From CAKVLG01 sp045637805 (lineage in GTDB: Bacteria; Bacillota; Clostridia; Christensenellales; UBA1242): DNA of 27,841 nucleotides. The translations under genes and the position numbers were made by a program. Numbering within the stretch: position 1 is the first letter of the stretch; the number at the start of each line of letters is the position of its first letter. This document shows positions 12,551 to 21,283 of the stretch, one piece after another. The stretch lies in contig JAZUAE010000008.1 in NCBI GenBank assembly GCA_045637805.1, positions 1 to 27,841 of the forward strand, given 5' to 3'. A model generated the notes under the pieces. The model was given only the letters and a program-made list of their open reading frames with translations. It was not told the origin of the DNA and made no database searches.

Positions 12551-13117
12551 TTAATAAGAATGTCCCGCAAGTCTTGGTAAAACGAAATATGGCTTTAGTT
12601 TTTTTAGTGAGTGTTTCATGTCAGTAAAATTACCATCAGCCAAATCACATCTTCCATAACCATTATCGAAAATAGTATCGCCCGAGAAAAGATTTCCATC
12701 TATTATAAAACAGCAGCTACCCGAAGTATGACCCGGTGTATGAATAACTTTAACATTAACGCCTAAAAATTCATGTTCACCTTCGGTTAATAATCCATCT
12801 GCTTTTGTTTTTGGAAATGGTTTTTCAAACAATTCTTCCATATTGCCTTTACCATACAATTTTCCTTCATCACCCGCATGCACATAACATTTTGCGCCTT
12901 TGCCTTGAAGATATTTCACAGCATACGCGTGATCATAATGCGCATGAGTAAGCAAGATAACTGCTGGTATAAGATTGTTTTTTTTAAGGCACGCTCTTAT
13001 TTTTTGTACGCCTTGGCCAGGATCTATTATAATTGCCTTTTCGCCACAATCTATTATATAACAAAATTCCTGCAACTCACCTAACACTAGTTTGTGTATT
13101 TTTATATTTTTATCCAT
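12551..13117 (-). CDS. Metallo-beta-lactamase fold hydrolase (glyoxalase II-like)
   Basis: The 188-residue protein shows the MBL metal motifs: THAHYDHA (HxHxDH), HTPGHTSGS, SGDTIF and a terminal GH. It belongs to the small single-domain YcbL/glyoxalase-II-like hydrolases that cleave thioesters; the substrate is not predictable. The protein stops directly after LAGHSY, whereas relatives commonly run on past PGHGP-S-T, so the C-terminus is somewhat short and may be altered. No ribosome binding site is visible. A promoter ends exactly 6 nt before the ATG (TTGTAT, 17 nt, TAACAT), so the mRNA is probably leaderless. Confidence 0.85.
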   Translation of the reverse strand: MDKNIKIHKLVLGELQEFCYIIDCGEKAIIIDPGQGVQKIRACLKKNNLIPAVILLTHAHYDHAYAVKYLQGKGAKCYVHAGDEGKLYGKGNMEELFEKPFPKTKADGLLTEGEHEFLGVNVKVIHTPGHTSGSCCFIIDGNLFSGDTIFDNGYGRCDLADGNFTDMKHSLKKLKPYFVLPRLAGHSY

Positions 13118-13123
13118 GAATAT

Positions 13124-13152
13124 ATGTTAACATAATTTTTTGTGCAATACAA
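13124..13152 (-). promoter_or_regulatory. Leaderless promoter of the MBL hydrolase
   Basis: Minus strand TTGTAT (13152-13147), 17 nt, TAACAT (13129-13124), then 6 nt and the ATG. The -10 is weaker than at the other three leaderless candidates. Confidence 0.45.
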
Positions 13153-13181
13153 ACAAAAAATTTACTTTGCAATAATTTATT

Positions 13182-13209
13182 TTGACATAACACTTTTATT
13201 TGGTATAAC
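13182..13209 (+). promoter_or_regulatory. Promoter of the small kinase gene
   Basis: TTGACA (13182-13187), 16 nt, TATAAC (13204-13209), about 20 nt before the ATG and overlapping an in-frame upstream extension of the ORF. Confidence 0.7.
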
Positions 13210-13228
13210 TAAAATAGAGGTGTTTAAG

Positions 13229-13801
13229 ATGAATAGAGAAAGAATTATAATTATTGAAGGTCCTCAAGGAGTTGGAAAAACAACATTGGTTGAATACTTG
13301 CGTGAAAATATTCCCTGCTGCGACCTGCTTAGGCTCAGCGGAATCAAAGATAAAACTAAAACAGGGCTACAAAAAAACACAAAAAGATATGATGCATTAC
13401 TTACATATTTGGAAAACTCTGCAAATTCTAGTATTGATATGGTTTTTGATAGAAGCTTTGCAAGTGAACAGGTTTATTCGTCTCTCGGATTTAAAGATTA
13501 TGACTTTACCGAGGTTTTTAACTCATTAACCAAAAGATTTAATAATCTCGATTACGATATTTATTACATAAACTTGTTTGTTGAAAATAAAGAAATATAT
13601 CAGAAGCGAATTGAAAGAGAGCATCATCATAATTACATTGCCTTCAGTATGCAAAACTGTATAAACCAACAAGAGGCTTACAGGAAAGTTTCTGATTATT
13701 TCAAAACCTTTGAAAATATTAAAGTGTTTGACATTGCAACAGACGACTTTAAAGAAGCTTATGATAAAATAAACACCATTTTAAATATAACACTACATTA
13801 A
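13229..13801 (+). CDS. P-loop kinase of the thymidylate/deoxynucleoside kinase type
   Basis: The 190-residue protein starts MNRERIIIIEGPQGVGKTTL, with a perfect Walker A (GPQGVGKT). A DR motif follows (MVFDRSFASEQVY), as in the thymidylate kinase and deoxynucleoside kinase superfamily, then ENKEIYQKRIERE as lid-like region. It probably phosphorylates a nucleoside or nucleotide, but substrate-defining motifs are too divergent to choose. The start at 13229 is preferred over 13142 because the promoter lies between the two and AGAGGTG precedes 13229. Confidence 0.75.
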   Translation: MNRERIIIIEGPQGVGKTTLVEYLRENIPCCDLLRLSGIKDKTKTGLQKNTKRYDALLTYLENSANSSIDMVFDRSFASEQVYSSLGFKDYDFTEVFNSLTKRFNNLDYDIYYINLFVENKEIYQKRIEREHHHNYIAFSMQNCINQQEAYRKVSDYFKTFENIKVFDIATDDFKEAYDKINTILNITLH

Positions 13802-13802
13802 A

Positions 13803-13832
13803 AAAACTAGGCTGTGCCTAGTTTTGTTTTTT
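13803..13832. terminator. Bidirectional terminator, kinase gene / tlyA
   Basis: AAAACTAGGC/GCCTAGTTTT 10-bp stem, TGT loop, T tracts on both strands. Its right arm contains the stop codon of tlyA. Confidence 0.88.
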
Positions 13833-14552
13833 TGACTTAAATAAAGATAAGAATTCCGTGTTTCCATCGCCGCCCAGTATCGGACTTTTTTCTATGCCTT
13901 CGTTTTTAAAACCACTCTCATTAAATGAAAAAATTATTCTATCTATGACGCTTTGATGCAACTTTTTATCTCTAATCACACCTTTAAATTTTCTTGCCAT
14001 CTCCACACCCACCTCAAATTGTGGTTTTATTAAAGCTATTATCGTAACACTCCTCTCTTTAAAATCGCTTTCAAGTTTAGGCAATATTTTCTCAAGAGAA
14101 ATAAAAGAAACATCAATTACAACTATGTCGATAGTTTCAAACAAACTTATATCTAATTTTCTGTAATCAGTTTTTTCAAAGACTGATACCCTTTGATCGT
14201 TACGAATTTTTTCATGTAAAATATCCGTGCCAGTATCGACACAATATACCTTTCTTGCACCATTTGTAAGTACCACATCAGAAAATCCTCCGGTTGAAGA
14301 TCCTATATCCAAAACGACCTTGTCTTTTACGTCTATATTGAAAACATCTAGTGCTTTTTCAAGTTTTAAACCACCACGCGAAACCCACTTGAGTTGATTT
14401 TTTAATTCAACTTTATCTTTGTTTTCAATATTAGAGGAGGCTTTTTTACAAGCCTTATCATTAACAAAGACATTTCCCGCCTCTATCTCCATTTTTGCGC
14501 GACTTCTAGTTTCCACAAGTTTACTTTCTACTAAATATAAATCTAATCTCAT
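13818..14552 (-). CDS. tlyA: TlyA-family rRNA 2'-O-methyltransferase (putative hemolysin)
   Basis: The 244-residue protein has an S4 RNA-binding domain at the N-terminus (MRLDLYLVESKLVETRSRAK to about residue 60, closing with WVSRGGLKLEKAL). A FtsJ/RrmJ-type methyltransferase follows: SAM motif LDIGSSTGGFSD (81-92), IDVSFISLEK (146-155) and LIKPQFE (174-180). TlyA methylates ribose of 16S/23S rRNA; family members were first named hemolysins. The start at 14552 matches the family N-terminus, and the longer frame from 14597 is rejected because the promoter lies inside it. No ribosome binding site is present; the -10 box ends 6 nt before the ATG, implying a leaderless mRNA. Confidence 0.92.
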   Translation of the reverse strand: MRLDLYLVESKLVETRSRAKMEIEAGNVFVNDKACKKASSNIENKDKVELKNQLKWVSRGGLKLEKALDVFNIDVKDKVVLDIGSSTGGFSDVVLTNGARKVYCVDTGTDILHEKIRNDQRVSVFEKTDYRKLDISLFETIDIVVIDVSFISLEKILPKLESDFKERSVTIIALIKPQFEVGVEMARKFKGVIRDKKLHQSVIDRIIFSFNESGFKNEGIEKSPILGGDGNTEFLSLFKSKKQN

Positions 14553-14558
14553 ATACTT

Positions 14559-14587
14559 ATAATACCAAACTTGATTTAAAAAATCAA
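14559..14587 (-). promoter_or_regulatory. Leaderless promoter of tlyA
   Basis: Minus strand TTGATT (14587-14582), 17 nt, TATTAT (14564-14559), 6 nt, ATG. TTGATTTTTTAAATCAA across the -35 and spacer is a palindrome. Confidence 0.65.
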
Positions 14588-14625
14588 TTTTTATCAATAA
14601 CCTACATTAATGTATATTGTACATT

Positions 14626-14666
14626 TTGTCAACATAGTTGACAATTACAAATAATCTATGTAGAAT
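14626..14666 (+). promoter_or_regulatory. ABC-exporter promoter with operator-like palindrome
   Basis: TTGTCAAC-ATA-GTTGACAA (14626-14644) is a perfect 8-bp inverted repeat. Its right half contains the -35 (TTGACA, 14638-14643). A 17-nt spacer and TAGAAT (14661-14666) follow. A dimeric repressor bound here would cover the -35. Exporters of this kind are often controlled by MarR- or TetR-like proteins, but no such gene is in the window. Confidence 0.7.
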
Positions 14667-14693
14667 ACTTTTTATTGTTGCGGGAGATTAAAA

Positions 14694-16463
14694 ATGCTTT
14701 CACTATTAAAATATTTAAAAAAACACGACTGGGCACTACTTACTGTTTGCATAGGCTTAATTGTTATGCAGGTTTGGCTAGAACTTAAAATGCCTGAATA
14801 TACTTACAATTTAACAAACATTGTTCAATCACAAAGCTCTAATATGAATGCCGTTTGGAAAAATGGCGGTCTTATGCTTGCTTGTGCTGCTGGAAGCTTA
14901 GCGTCAGCAATTCTTTGTTCTATCTTAATTTCCAGAATTGCAAGTTCTTTTTCTATGTCTCTTAGAAAAACTTTGTTTGATAAGATTTCCACATTCTCTA
15001 GTGCTGAACTAAAACAATTTTCAACGTCAAGTTTAATAACCCGAACAACAAATGATGTTATGCAAATGCAAAATTTTATGGCCATGGGTGTACAATTACT
15101 CTTTAAAGCACCTATTATGGCAATTTGGGCAATAGCAAAAATTTCCGCAACTAATATAAAATGGACAACTGCTGTTATTATTAGTGTGGCTATAATTGTT
15201 ATTTGCATTACAATTTTAATTTCAATATGCCTTCCAAGGTTTAGAAAAATACAAAAACTCACAGATGATATAAACAATATTACTAGAGAAAACGTTTCAG
15301 GTGTAAGAGTTATTCGTGCATTTAATGCAGACGATTTTCAGGCAAAAAAGTTTGAAAATATAAATAATAAAATAAAAAATAATCATTTGTTTTCTTCCCG
15401 TGCGATGGGATTCATGTTTCCTATTATAACCCTAGTTATGAATGGTTTAACGCTATCTATTTACTGGATAGGCGCATTACTCATTAACGAAATATCATTT
15501 GCTGGAGACATAAATTTAATGGTCAATAATCGTGGGCTGTTAATAGCTAATATGTCAGAATTTTCACAGTATGCGATGCAAGTAGTTATGAGTTTTATGA
15601 TGCTAATATTGATATTTATAATATTGCCAAGAACTTTAGTTTCTGCTAAAAGAATTGCTGAGGTTTTGAAAGTAGAGCCTTCAATTCAATATAAAGATCA
15701 ACTAATTACTCCCCTTGTCACTGGCGAAATTGAATTTAAAAATGTTTCATTTTCATACCAAGACGCTAAATCAAACGAAAAAACTCTTTCTAACATTTCT
15801 TTTAAGGTAAACCGTGGCGAAACACTTGCAATAATAGGCTCAACTGGCAGTTCCAAAACAACACTTATCAATCTTATTCCGAGATTTTATGATGTTACTG
15901 ATGGTGAAGTCCTAGTTAATGGTATAAACGTCAAAGAATATAGTGAAGAAGATTTACAAAGCAGAATATCTATAGCTTCACAAAAAGCTGTACTTTTTAA
16001 AGGAAGTATAAAAGACAATATTGTTTATGGAAGTGAAGAAATAGACGAAGAAAAAATAAACAATGTTATAAACATTGCAAAAGCAGATTTTGTGTATGAA
16101 TTAAAAAATGGTATAGATAGCCACGTTGCACAAGGAGGAACAAACTTTTCAGGTGGACAAAAACAAAGACTTTCAATAGCACGCGCACTATATAAAGACT
16201 CAGAGATTATAATCTTCGATGATACTTTTTCTGCTTTAGACTATAAAACAGATATGATTGTTCGTAAAAACATAAAAGAAAAATATGATGATCGTACAAT
16301 TATAATCGTTGCACAAAGAATAGGCACAATAAAAAATGCAGATAAAATTATTGTACTAGACAATGGTAAAATTATGGCTATAGGAAAACATGAAGAATTA
16401 CTTAATTCTTGCAAAATATACAAAGAGATAGCATTGTCACAACTATCAAAGGAGGAATTGTAA
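14694..16463 (+). CDS. ABC exporter half-transporter with degenerate ATP site
   Basis: The 589-residue protein has six predicted membrane helices (residues about 15-330), then a nucleotide-binding domain. Walker A is GSTGSSKT (382-389), with Ser where the second-last Gly is usual. The signature FSGGQKQR is intact. Walker B is IIIFDD, with Asp510 in place of the catalytic Glu, and the H-loop His is Gln541. This is the pattern of the non-hydrolytic site in heterodimeric multidrug exporters (TM287/288-like), to be paired with the next gene. GGGAG precedes the ATG. Substrate unknown: lipids, drugs or peptides are all possible. Confidence 0.88.
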   Translation: MLSLLKYLKKHDWALLTVCIGLIVMQVWLELKMPEYTYNLTNIVQSQSSNMNAVWKNGGLMLACAAGSLASAILCSILISRIASSFSMSLRKTLFDKISTFSSAELKQFSTSSLITRTTNDVMQMQNFMAMGVQLLFKAPIMAIWAIAKISATNIKWTTAVIISVAIIVICITILISICLPRFRKIQKLTDDINNITRENVSGVRVIRAFNADDFQAKKFENINNKIKNNHLFSSRAMGFMFPIITLVMNGLTLSIYWIGALLINEISFAGDINLMVNNRGLLIANMSEFSQYAMQVVMSFMMLILIFIILPRTLVSAKRIAEVLKVEPSIQYKDQLITPLVTGEIEFKNVSFSYQDAKSNEKTLSNISFKVNRGETLAIIGSTGSSKTTLINLIPRFYDVTDGEVLVNGINVKEYSEEDLQSRISIASQKAVLFKGSIKDNIVYGSEEIDEEKINNVINIAKADFVYELKNGIDSHVAQGGTNFSGGQKQRLSIARALYKDSEIIIFDDTFSALDYKTDMIVRKNIKEKYDDRTIIIVAQRIGTIKNADKIIVLDNGKIMAIGKHEELLNSCKIYKEIALSQLSKEEL

Positions 16464-16464
16464 T

Positions 16465-18274
16465 ATGCCACCATTTGGACCAGGTCCTCGTGCTTTTAAC
16501 AACATTTCTGGACAAAAAACGGATTTTAAAAGCATAAAAAAACTAATTGTATTTTGTAAAAGCCATATATTGTCTATAATAATTGCTGTTCTACTTGCAA
16601 TGGCAAGCGCTATAACAACAATAGTCGGACCAGAAAAAATTAGTGATTTAATAAATATTATATTTGAAGGAACTTATGCTATAAATGGTGTCAATATGAC
16701 TGCATTTATGGAAATTGTTGCATTTTTGATATGTCTTTATGCTGCTGGTGCTATTGCTGGCTATATTCAACAATTCATCATGGCTGGAGTTACACAAAAA
16801 AACATCCCATAAGTTGCGTAAAAGCATAAACACGAAAATATCTAATCTTCCTTTGAAATATTTTGATTCATCAACAAGAGGTGATATTATTTCAAGAGTT
16901 TCAAATGACGTTGATACAATATCCCACACTCTGGGCTCTACTATTTCTAATCTAGTAAACGCCATCACTCTATTTATAGGCGTCGTGGCTATGATGTTTA
17001 GCGTTAACTGGGTTTTATCTTTAGTAACAATAGCATCTTCTATCATAGGGTTTATATTGATGTTTTTAATTCTTTCATCTTCACAAAAGTATTTTAACCG
17101 CAGACAACAAAATCTTGGCGAAATGAATGCTCATATTGAAGAGGTTTATACAAACCACAATACAATTAAATCTTACAATGCAAAAAACAATGTAAAATTA
17201 AACTTTGACACAATTAATAAAAATCTATATACTAATAACTGGAAATCTCAAGCATTATCAGGACTTATGCAACCACTCATGGGTTTTGCGGGAAACTTGT
17301 CTTATGCTGCAATTTTTATAGTAGGTATAGCTCTAATTATTAACGGTAGCAATTCAGTATCTTTTGGAACAATTATTGCTTTTACTATATACGCAAGATT
17401 GTTTTCACAACCACTTAGTACATTTGCCCAAGCAATGAATTCCATTCAACAAACAGCTGCAGCCTCTAAACGTGTATTCGAATTATTAGATGAGCCTGAA
17501 CAAAGTGACGAGTCTCAAAAGAAAATTAAATCAAGTAGAGTTAAAGGTAATGTAGAATTTAAAAATGTAAAATTTGGCTATACTCCAGGTGTTACAGTTA
17601 TAAATAACTTTTCAGCAAAAGTTAAAAAGGGACAGAAAGTGGCTATTGTTGGACCGACTGGTGCAGGAAAAACCACCATTGTTAACCTGCTTATGAAATT
17701 TTACGAAGTTGATGAGGGTGACATTCTAATAGATGGAATATCTATTAAAGAAATGTCGCGTGAAGTTGTACATGATTTGTTTGATATGATTTTACAAGAC
17801 ACCTGGCTTTTCGATGGAACTCTTAGAGAAAATTTGGTATTTAACAAACAAAATGTAACTGACAAACAGCTAGATAAAGCCATTGATGCTGTAGGACTAA
17901 CCCACTTTGTTAAAACATTACCTAATGGCTATGACACTCTTCTTTCTGAAAGTCTTGGTTTGTCTGAAGGGCAAAAACAGCAACTAACTATTGCAAGAGC
18001 AATGATTAAAGGAAGTCCCCTATTAATTCTTGATGAGGCGACATCAAATGTTGATACTCGAACTGAAATAGTGATACAAAATGCTATGGATAAATTAACA
18101 AAAGGTCGAACATCTTTCGTCATAGCACATCGATTATCAACCATTAAAAACGCCGACATTATTCTTGTATTAAAAGACGGGGATATTGTTGAGCAAGGCA
18201 ATCATCAGTCATTACTCGAAAAAAATGGATTTTACGCAGAGCTATACAATAGTCAATTTGCAAATATTGAATAA
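16465..18274 (+). pseudogene. Partner ABC exporter half-transporter, frameshifted in an A7 run
   Basis: The first frame (16465-16812) encodes the start and two membrane helices, ending at VTQKNIP. The second, one base ahead, resumes TSHKLRKSINTKISNLP and continues to the end. Removing one A from the A7 run at 16796-16802 joins them into about 602 residues. The rest is intact: GPTGAGKTT (Walker A), LILDEATSNVD with catalytic Glu, IAHRLST (H-loop). The signature is LSEGQKQQ rather than LSGGQ, exactly the residue set that complements the degenerate site of its partner. AAGGAGG precedes the ATG, 1 nt after the previous stop. The frameshift may be a true mutation, an assembly error, or rescued by polymerase slippage; -1 ribosomal slippage would give the wrong frame. 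Confidence 0.85.
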
Positions 18275-18285
18275 AGGAGAAAATT

Positions 18286-19110
18286 ATGCTTAGAATATTA
18301 GTTGACTCAGGCAGCAGTATTAAACAAGATGAGGCTGAAAACTACAATGTTGAAATTATACCACTTATAATATCTTTTGATGGTGTAGAATATTTAGACG
18401 GTATAACTCTTTCAAACGAAGAATTTTATCAAAAACTTATCAATGAAAAGATGTTTCCAAAAACATCTCTTCCTAATCTTTATGAATTACAAGAAAAGGT
18501 AAATAAATATACTGAAGCGGGAGATGATGTATTAATTCTTCCTATTTCTTCTGGTATATCTGGCACATACAACGCTATAAGAAATTTATTTGTTGACAAT
18601 AACAAAGTTAAAGTTGTTGATACAAAATGTGCCGTAGGTGGAATAAGATTAATAGTTCACGCCGTTAACAAAAATAGAGAAAAAAATTTAGATGAATTAG
18701 AAGAGATGATTAATAAACTAATACCTCGTATTCGCATAATGGCAATACCTGAAACATTAACTTACTTAATGCGCGGCGGTAGACTCTCTAAAAAGGACTG
18801 GATACTCGGTTCTATGCTTAACATCAAACCTATCATTACATTTAAAGATGGTTGTGTAGCTGTCCAAAGTAAAAAAATGGGTCTTGCTAGCGCTATGAAA
18901 ACAATAAACAGTGAACTTGAAAAACTAGATGTTGATGAGGATTTTCCTATAATCGCATCTTATACTTATAACAAATCCAATCTAGAAAAGTTAATCAGTG
19001 GTACAAAAGAAAAATTTAAAAAACTTTTAACAGTGTTTGACAATCTTGCTTCAGTTATAGCTTGTCATTGGGGTCCAAACGCTTTCGGATACATATTTGT
19101 ACAAAAATAA
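18286..19110 (+). CDS. DegV-family fatty-acid-binding protein (first copy)
   Basis: The 274-residue protein has the DegV hallmarks: ILVDSGSSI at the start, YLDGITLSNEEFYQKL, FPKTSLPN, ISSGISGTYNAI, and MRGGRLSK in the second half. DegV/FakB proteins bind a fatty acid between two alpha/beta domains; FakB types present it to the kinase FakA for phosphorylation. No fakA is present here. It starts 12 bp behind the exporter with AAAGGAG, so it belongs to that operon, hinting that the exporter deals with lipids (inference). Confidence 0.93.
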   Translation: MLRILVDSGSSIKQDEAENYNVEIIPLIISFDGVEYLDGITLSNEEFYQKLINEKMFPKTSLPNLYELQEKVNKYTEAGDDVLILPISSGISGTYNAIRNLFVDNNKVKVVDTKCAVGGIRLIVHAVNKNREKNLDELEEMINKLIPRIRIMAIPETLTYLMRGGRLSKKDWILGSMLNIKPIITFKDGCVAVQSKKMGLASAMKTINSELEKLDVDEDFPIIASYTYNKSNLEKLISGTKEKFKKLLTVFDNLASVIACHWGPNAFGYIFVQK

Positions 19111-19137
19111 AAAGTGGAGAATCTTCTCCACTTTTTT
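19110..19137. terminator. Bidirectional terminator
   Basis: AAAAGTGGAGA paired with TCTCCACTTTT, followed by T6; A-rich on the opposite side. It ends the exporter-DegV operon and the converging ferritin-like gene. Confidence 0.9.
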
Positions 19138-20371
19138 AAACAGTCCCTTCTTCTATATTATCCTTTGTTCTGCTTTTTAAACCATCTATCGGATGCGGAC
19201 CATCTTCGTATCTATAGTCCTTTTTATGTTTATCAATAAATTTATTAATTACCACGTGACTAGCCACTTTTTTACCATCGCCATTTAACAATTTTAAGTG
19301 ATTAAAGAATCTAGAATCTGCAGGAAGCTTGCTTGAAGAAATATAATTTTCTTTATCTGATGTTAAATCTACTGAAAGTAAGATTTTTCTAACATATTCT
19401 TTATTGCCTTTGAAGCTTAACAATTTTGGAAAGTCTGCATTTGGAAGAAGCTTATCATATTTTTTCTTCTCATATTTCTCAAGTAATGCTGCAGCTTTTT
19501 GTAAGTGTGCACATTCCATTTCATAATGCTCTTTCCAAATGGTTTTGATATACTCATCAGTTTCGTCATGCATCATAGAATAATACAAATAACACTCTGT
19601 GTACTCATGCATTACCCATTGCTCAAGCCACGTACAAGTTGGATCTTTTAAACACTCATATTGCGATACGTGTTCTTCTTCAACCATAGCAATTTCAGTA
19701 AATAGTTTTCTACCCATGTTATTTTTATACATTTGTGCCATGTTCATGTAAAAGTTCATAGTTTGTTGCTCTGCTGCAGTGATTATATTAGCAACAAGCA
19801 GAGTGTACAAATCTGCTTTTTTAGCGTCCCCTGCTTTTCTAATATTGTCTATAGGGTGACGATGCTCATTAATTGTTGGTCTGCCTGGCATAATCTCTGT
19901 GTAACCACCCACAAGTTTTTTCGCATCAATACCATAGTCCATTTTAAGCAAGTTTGCAAATCTGTATAAGTGGTCAAAATCTTCAAGCAATGCAAAATCG
20001 AGAGCAGCTTTTGAATTTTTGTCCTTTTCATTTTGAGCTAAAATTGCCGTCAAATCAATGGCTAATTGCTCGTAAGCAATGGTTGTCTCTAATATGTTCT
20101 CATTAATGGGTTTTAAAGCACTAATTCGCTTTTGTTGTTGCTGTTCCTGATTACGAACGAGTGCAATTTCACGTCTTAATTCATTATCATTACAGTGCCT
20201 AGCGAATTGATGCAAAAACCAGTTGCTTTCAAATTCAGTTCCGTTCATTAGTATTACTCTTGTTTTTGTATATGGGTCAGCTTTATTTTTATTATATGGC
20301 TTTGTGTTTAATTTTTCCCAATTGTAAAAATATTCTTCAACATCTTTTGTTTTCTCTTTAAATGGGTTCAT
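19136..20371 (-). CDS. Ferritin-like diiron protein, 411 residues, two helical-bundle halves
   Basis: The central part has repeated E...ExxH metal patterns typical of ferritin-like four-helix bundles: E101 with DxxH at 131-134; E201 with ExxH at 231-234 (EEEH); E256/E259 with ExxH at 286-289 (ECAH). This resembles rubrerythrin/Mn-catalase-type domains, possibly duplicated. The C-terminal ~110 residues are basic and have no recognised domain. There is no rubredoxin Cys pair. A role in peroxide handling or metal binding is plausible but unproven. TAGGAG precedes the ATG. It is a monocistronic unit. Confidence 0.72.
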   Translation of the reverse strand: MNPFKEKTKDVEEYFYNWEKLNTKPYNKNKADPYTKTRVILMNGTEFESNWFLHQFARHCNDNELRREIALVRNQEQQQQKRISALKPINENILETTIAYEQLAIDLTAILAQNEKDKNSKAALDFALLEDFDHLYRFANLLKMDYGIDAKKLVGGYTEIMPGRPTINEHRHPIDNIRKAGDAKKADLYTLLVANIITAAEQQTMNFYMNMAQMYKNNMGRKLFTEIAMVEEEHVSQYECLKDPTCTWLEQWVMHEYTECYLYYSMMHDETDEYIKTIWKEHYEMECAHLQKAAALLEKYEKKKYDKLLPNADFPKLLSFKGNKEYVRKILLSVDLTSDKENYISSSKLPADSRFFNHLKLLNGDGKKVASHVVINKFIDKHKKDYRYEDGPHPIDGLKSRTKDNIEEGTV

Positions 20372-20442
20372 AATTTATTCTCCTATAAAAGCAATTATGA
20401 CCCAACATTTATTATTTATACTTTTTATTTTTTGAACATAAA

Positions 20443-20475
20443 AAAACTAGCGAATTTCGCTAGTTCTTATTTTTT
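20443..20475. terminator. Bidirectional terminator behind the TrpF-like gene
   Basis: AACTAGCGAA/TTCGCTAGTT palindrome with T-rich tracts on both strands, about 65 nt past the stop codon of the minus-strand gene. Confidence 0.85.
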
Positions 20476-20528
20476 TTAACCCTTTATCTATTAATTGTTT
20501 TATAAGACTGCTGTTTGCATTACGACCT

Positions 20529-21173
20529 TTATATTTCTTTCGCATTTTTTACAAAATTTAAAACCTTTTCAGCATTCTTTCTTCCTGCGACTTTGCAACC
20601 GCTATTTACATCTACACCATAAGGTTTTGCTTGTTTAATTGCTGTTTTTACATTATCAGGATTAAGTCCTCCAGCTAAAAATGTTGGTTTGTTTAATTTT
20701 GCAATAAGTTCTCTACTTTTATTCCAATCATGCGTAAGTCCTGTTCCGCCTACTTGATTTGTTTTTAAGTTAAAACTATCTAACAAATAAAAATCAGCAT
20801 ATTTAATTTTTGAAATATCAGTAGCAATTTGTCCATCAGCAGAAATATGAATTAGTCTAACTAATTTTATATTCGGCAAAGCGTCAACAATTTTTTTAAC
20901 TTGATTTTCTTCAATGTTAGAATGTAATTGAATTATATTATTTCCTATAAAGTTTGTTAATTCAATTATATCATCAGCATTTGTTAAATGCGTCACTAAA
21001 GAAATGTCACACCTTTTATTAATATAATCACATATTTCTTTTGCTGTTTCTTTATTTACAAAATCTGTACTTGAGTGTTCTTGTCCAACAAGAATCCCCA
21101 CAACATCTGCACCAGCATTTAAGCACATTTGAGCTTCTTCAATTGTTTTATTTGCACATATTTTAACTATCAT
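20529..21173 (-). CDS. TrpF-like (phosphoribosylanthranilate isomerase family) protein, orphan
   Basis: The 214-residue (beta/alpha)8 barrel follows TrpF: KIC (Cys6, general base position), AGADVVGI, QLHS, LLDS (Asp132, general acid position), GGTGLTHDW, LAGGLNPDNV and GVDVNSG for phosphate binding. Deviations: KICA instead of KICG, and EHSSTDFV where SPR-V is usual. No other trp gene is nearby, so it may serve a different sugar-phosphate isomerisation. AAGG precedes the ATG. It lies just downstream of tRNA-Arg on the same strand and may be partly co-transcribed. Confidence 0.8.
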   Translation of the reverse strand: MIVKICANKTIEEAQMCLNAGADVVGILVGQEHSSTDFVNKETAKEICDYINKRCDISLVTHLTNADDIIELTNFIGNNIIQLHSNIEENQVKKIVDALPNIKLVRLIHISADGQIATDISKIKYADFYLLDSFNLKTNQVGGTGLTHDWNKSRELIAKLNKPTFLAGGLNPDNVKTAIKQAKPYGVDVNSGCKVAGRKNAEKVLNFVKNAKEI

Positions 21174-21208
21174 ATAACGCCTTTTATAATATAAATTTTA
21201 ATTAGTAC

Positions 21209-21283
21209 TGGTGCGTCCATCAGGATTCGAACCCGAAATCTAAGTTCCGAAGACTTATGTGATATCCATTTCACTATGGACGC
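21209..21283 (-). tRNA. tRNA-Arg(TCG)
   Basis: A 75-nt cloverleaf including encoded CCA. Acceptor GCGTCCA pairs perfectly with TGGACGC; discriminator A. Anticodon stem TAAGT/ACTTA encloses loop CTTCGGA, anticodon TCG, decoding CGA. T-loop TTCGAAT. The 5' strand is also complementary to the leader just upstream. Confidence 0.95.

Noticed and set aside
14825..15277. 150-codon minus-strand ORF inside the first exporter gene
   Set aside because: Hydrophobic shadow of the membrane-spanning coding region; no independent evidence.
16796..16803. A AAA AAC heptamer as programmed -1 ribosomal frameshift site in the second exporter gene
   Set aside because: The heptamer is in the right phase, but -1 slippage leads to a different frame; the downstream ORF needs +1 (or one A fewer).
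20447..20545. 32-codon minus-strand ORF overlapping the end of the TrpF-like gene and reading through the terminator stem
   Set aside because: It has no ribosome binding site or promoter and is basic low-complexity; it is more likely a chance frame, although its start overlaps the upstream gene as in coupled genes.
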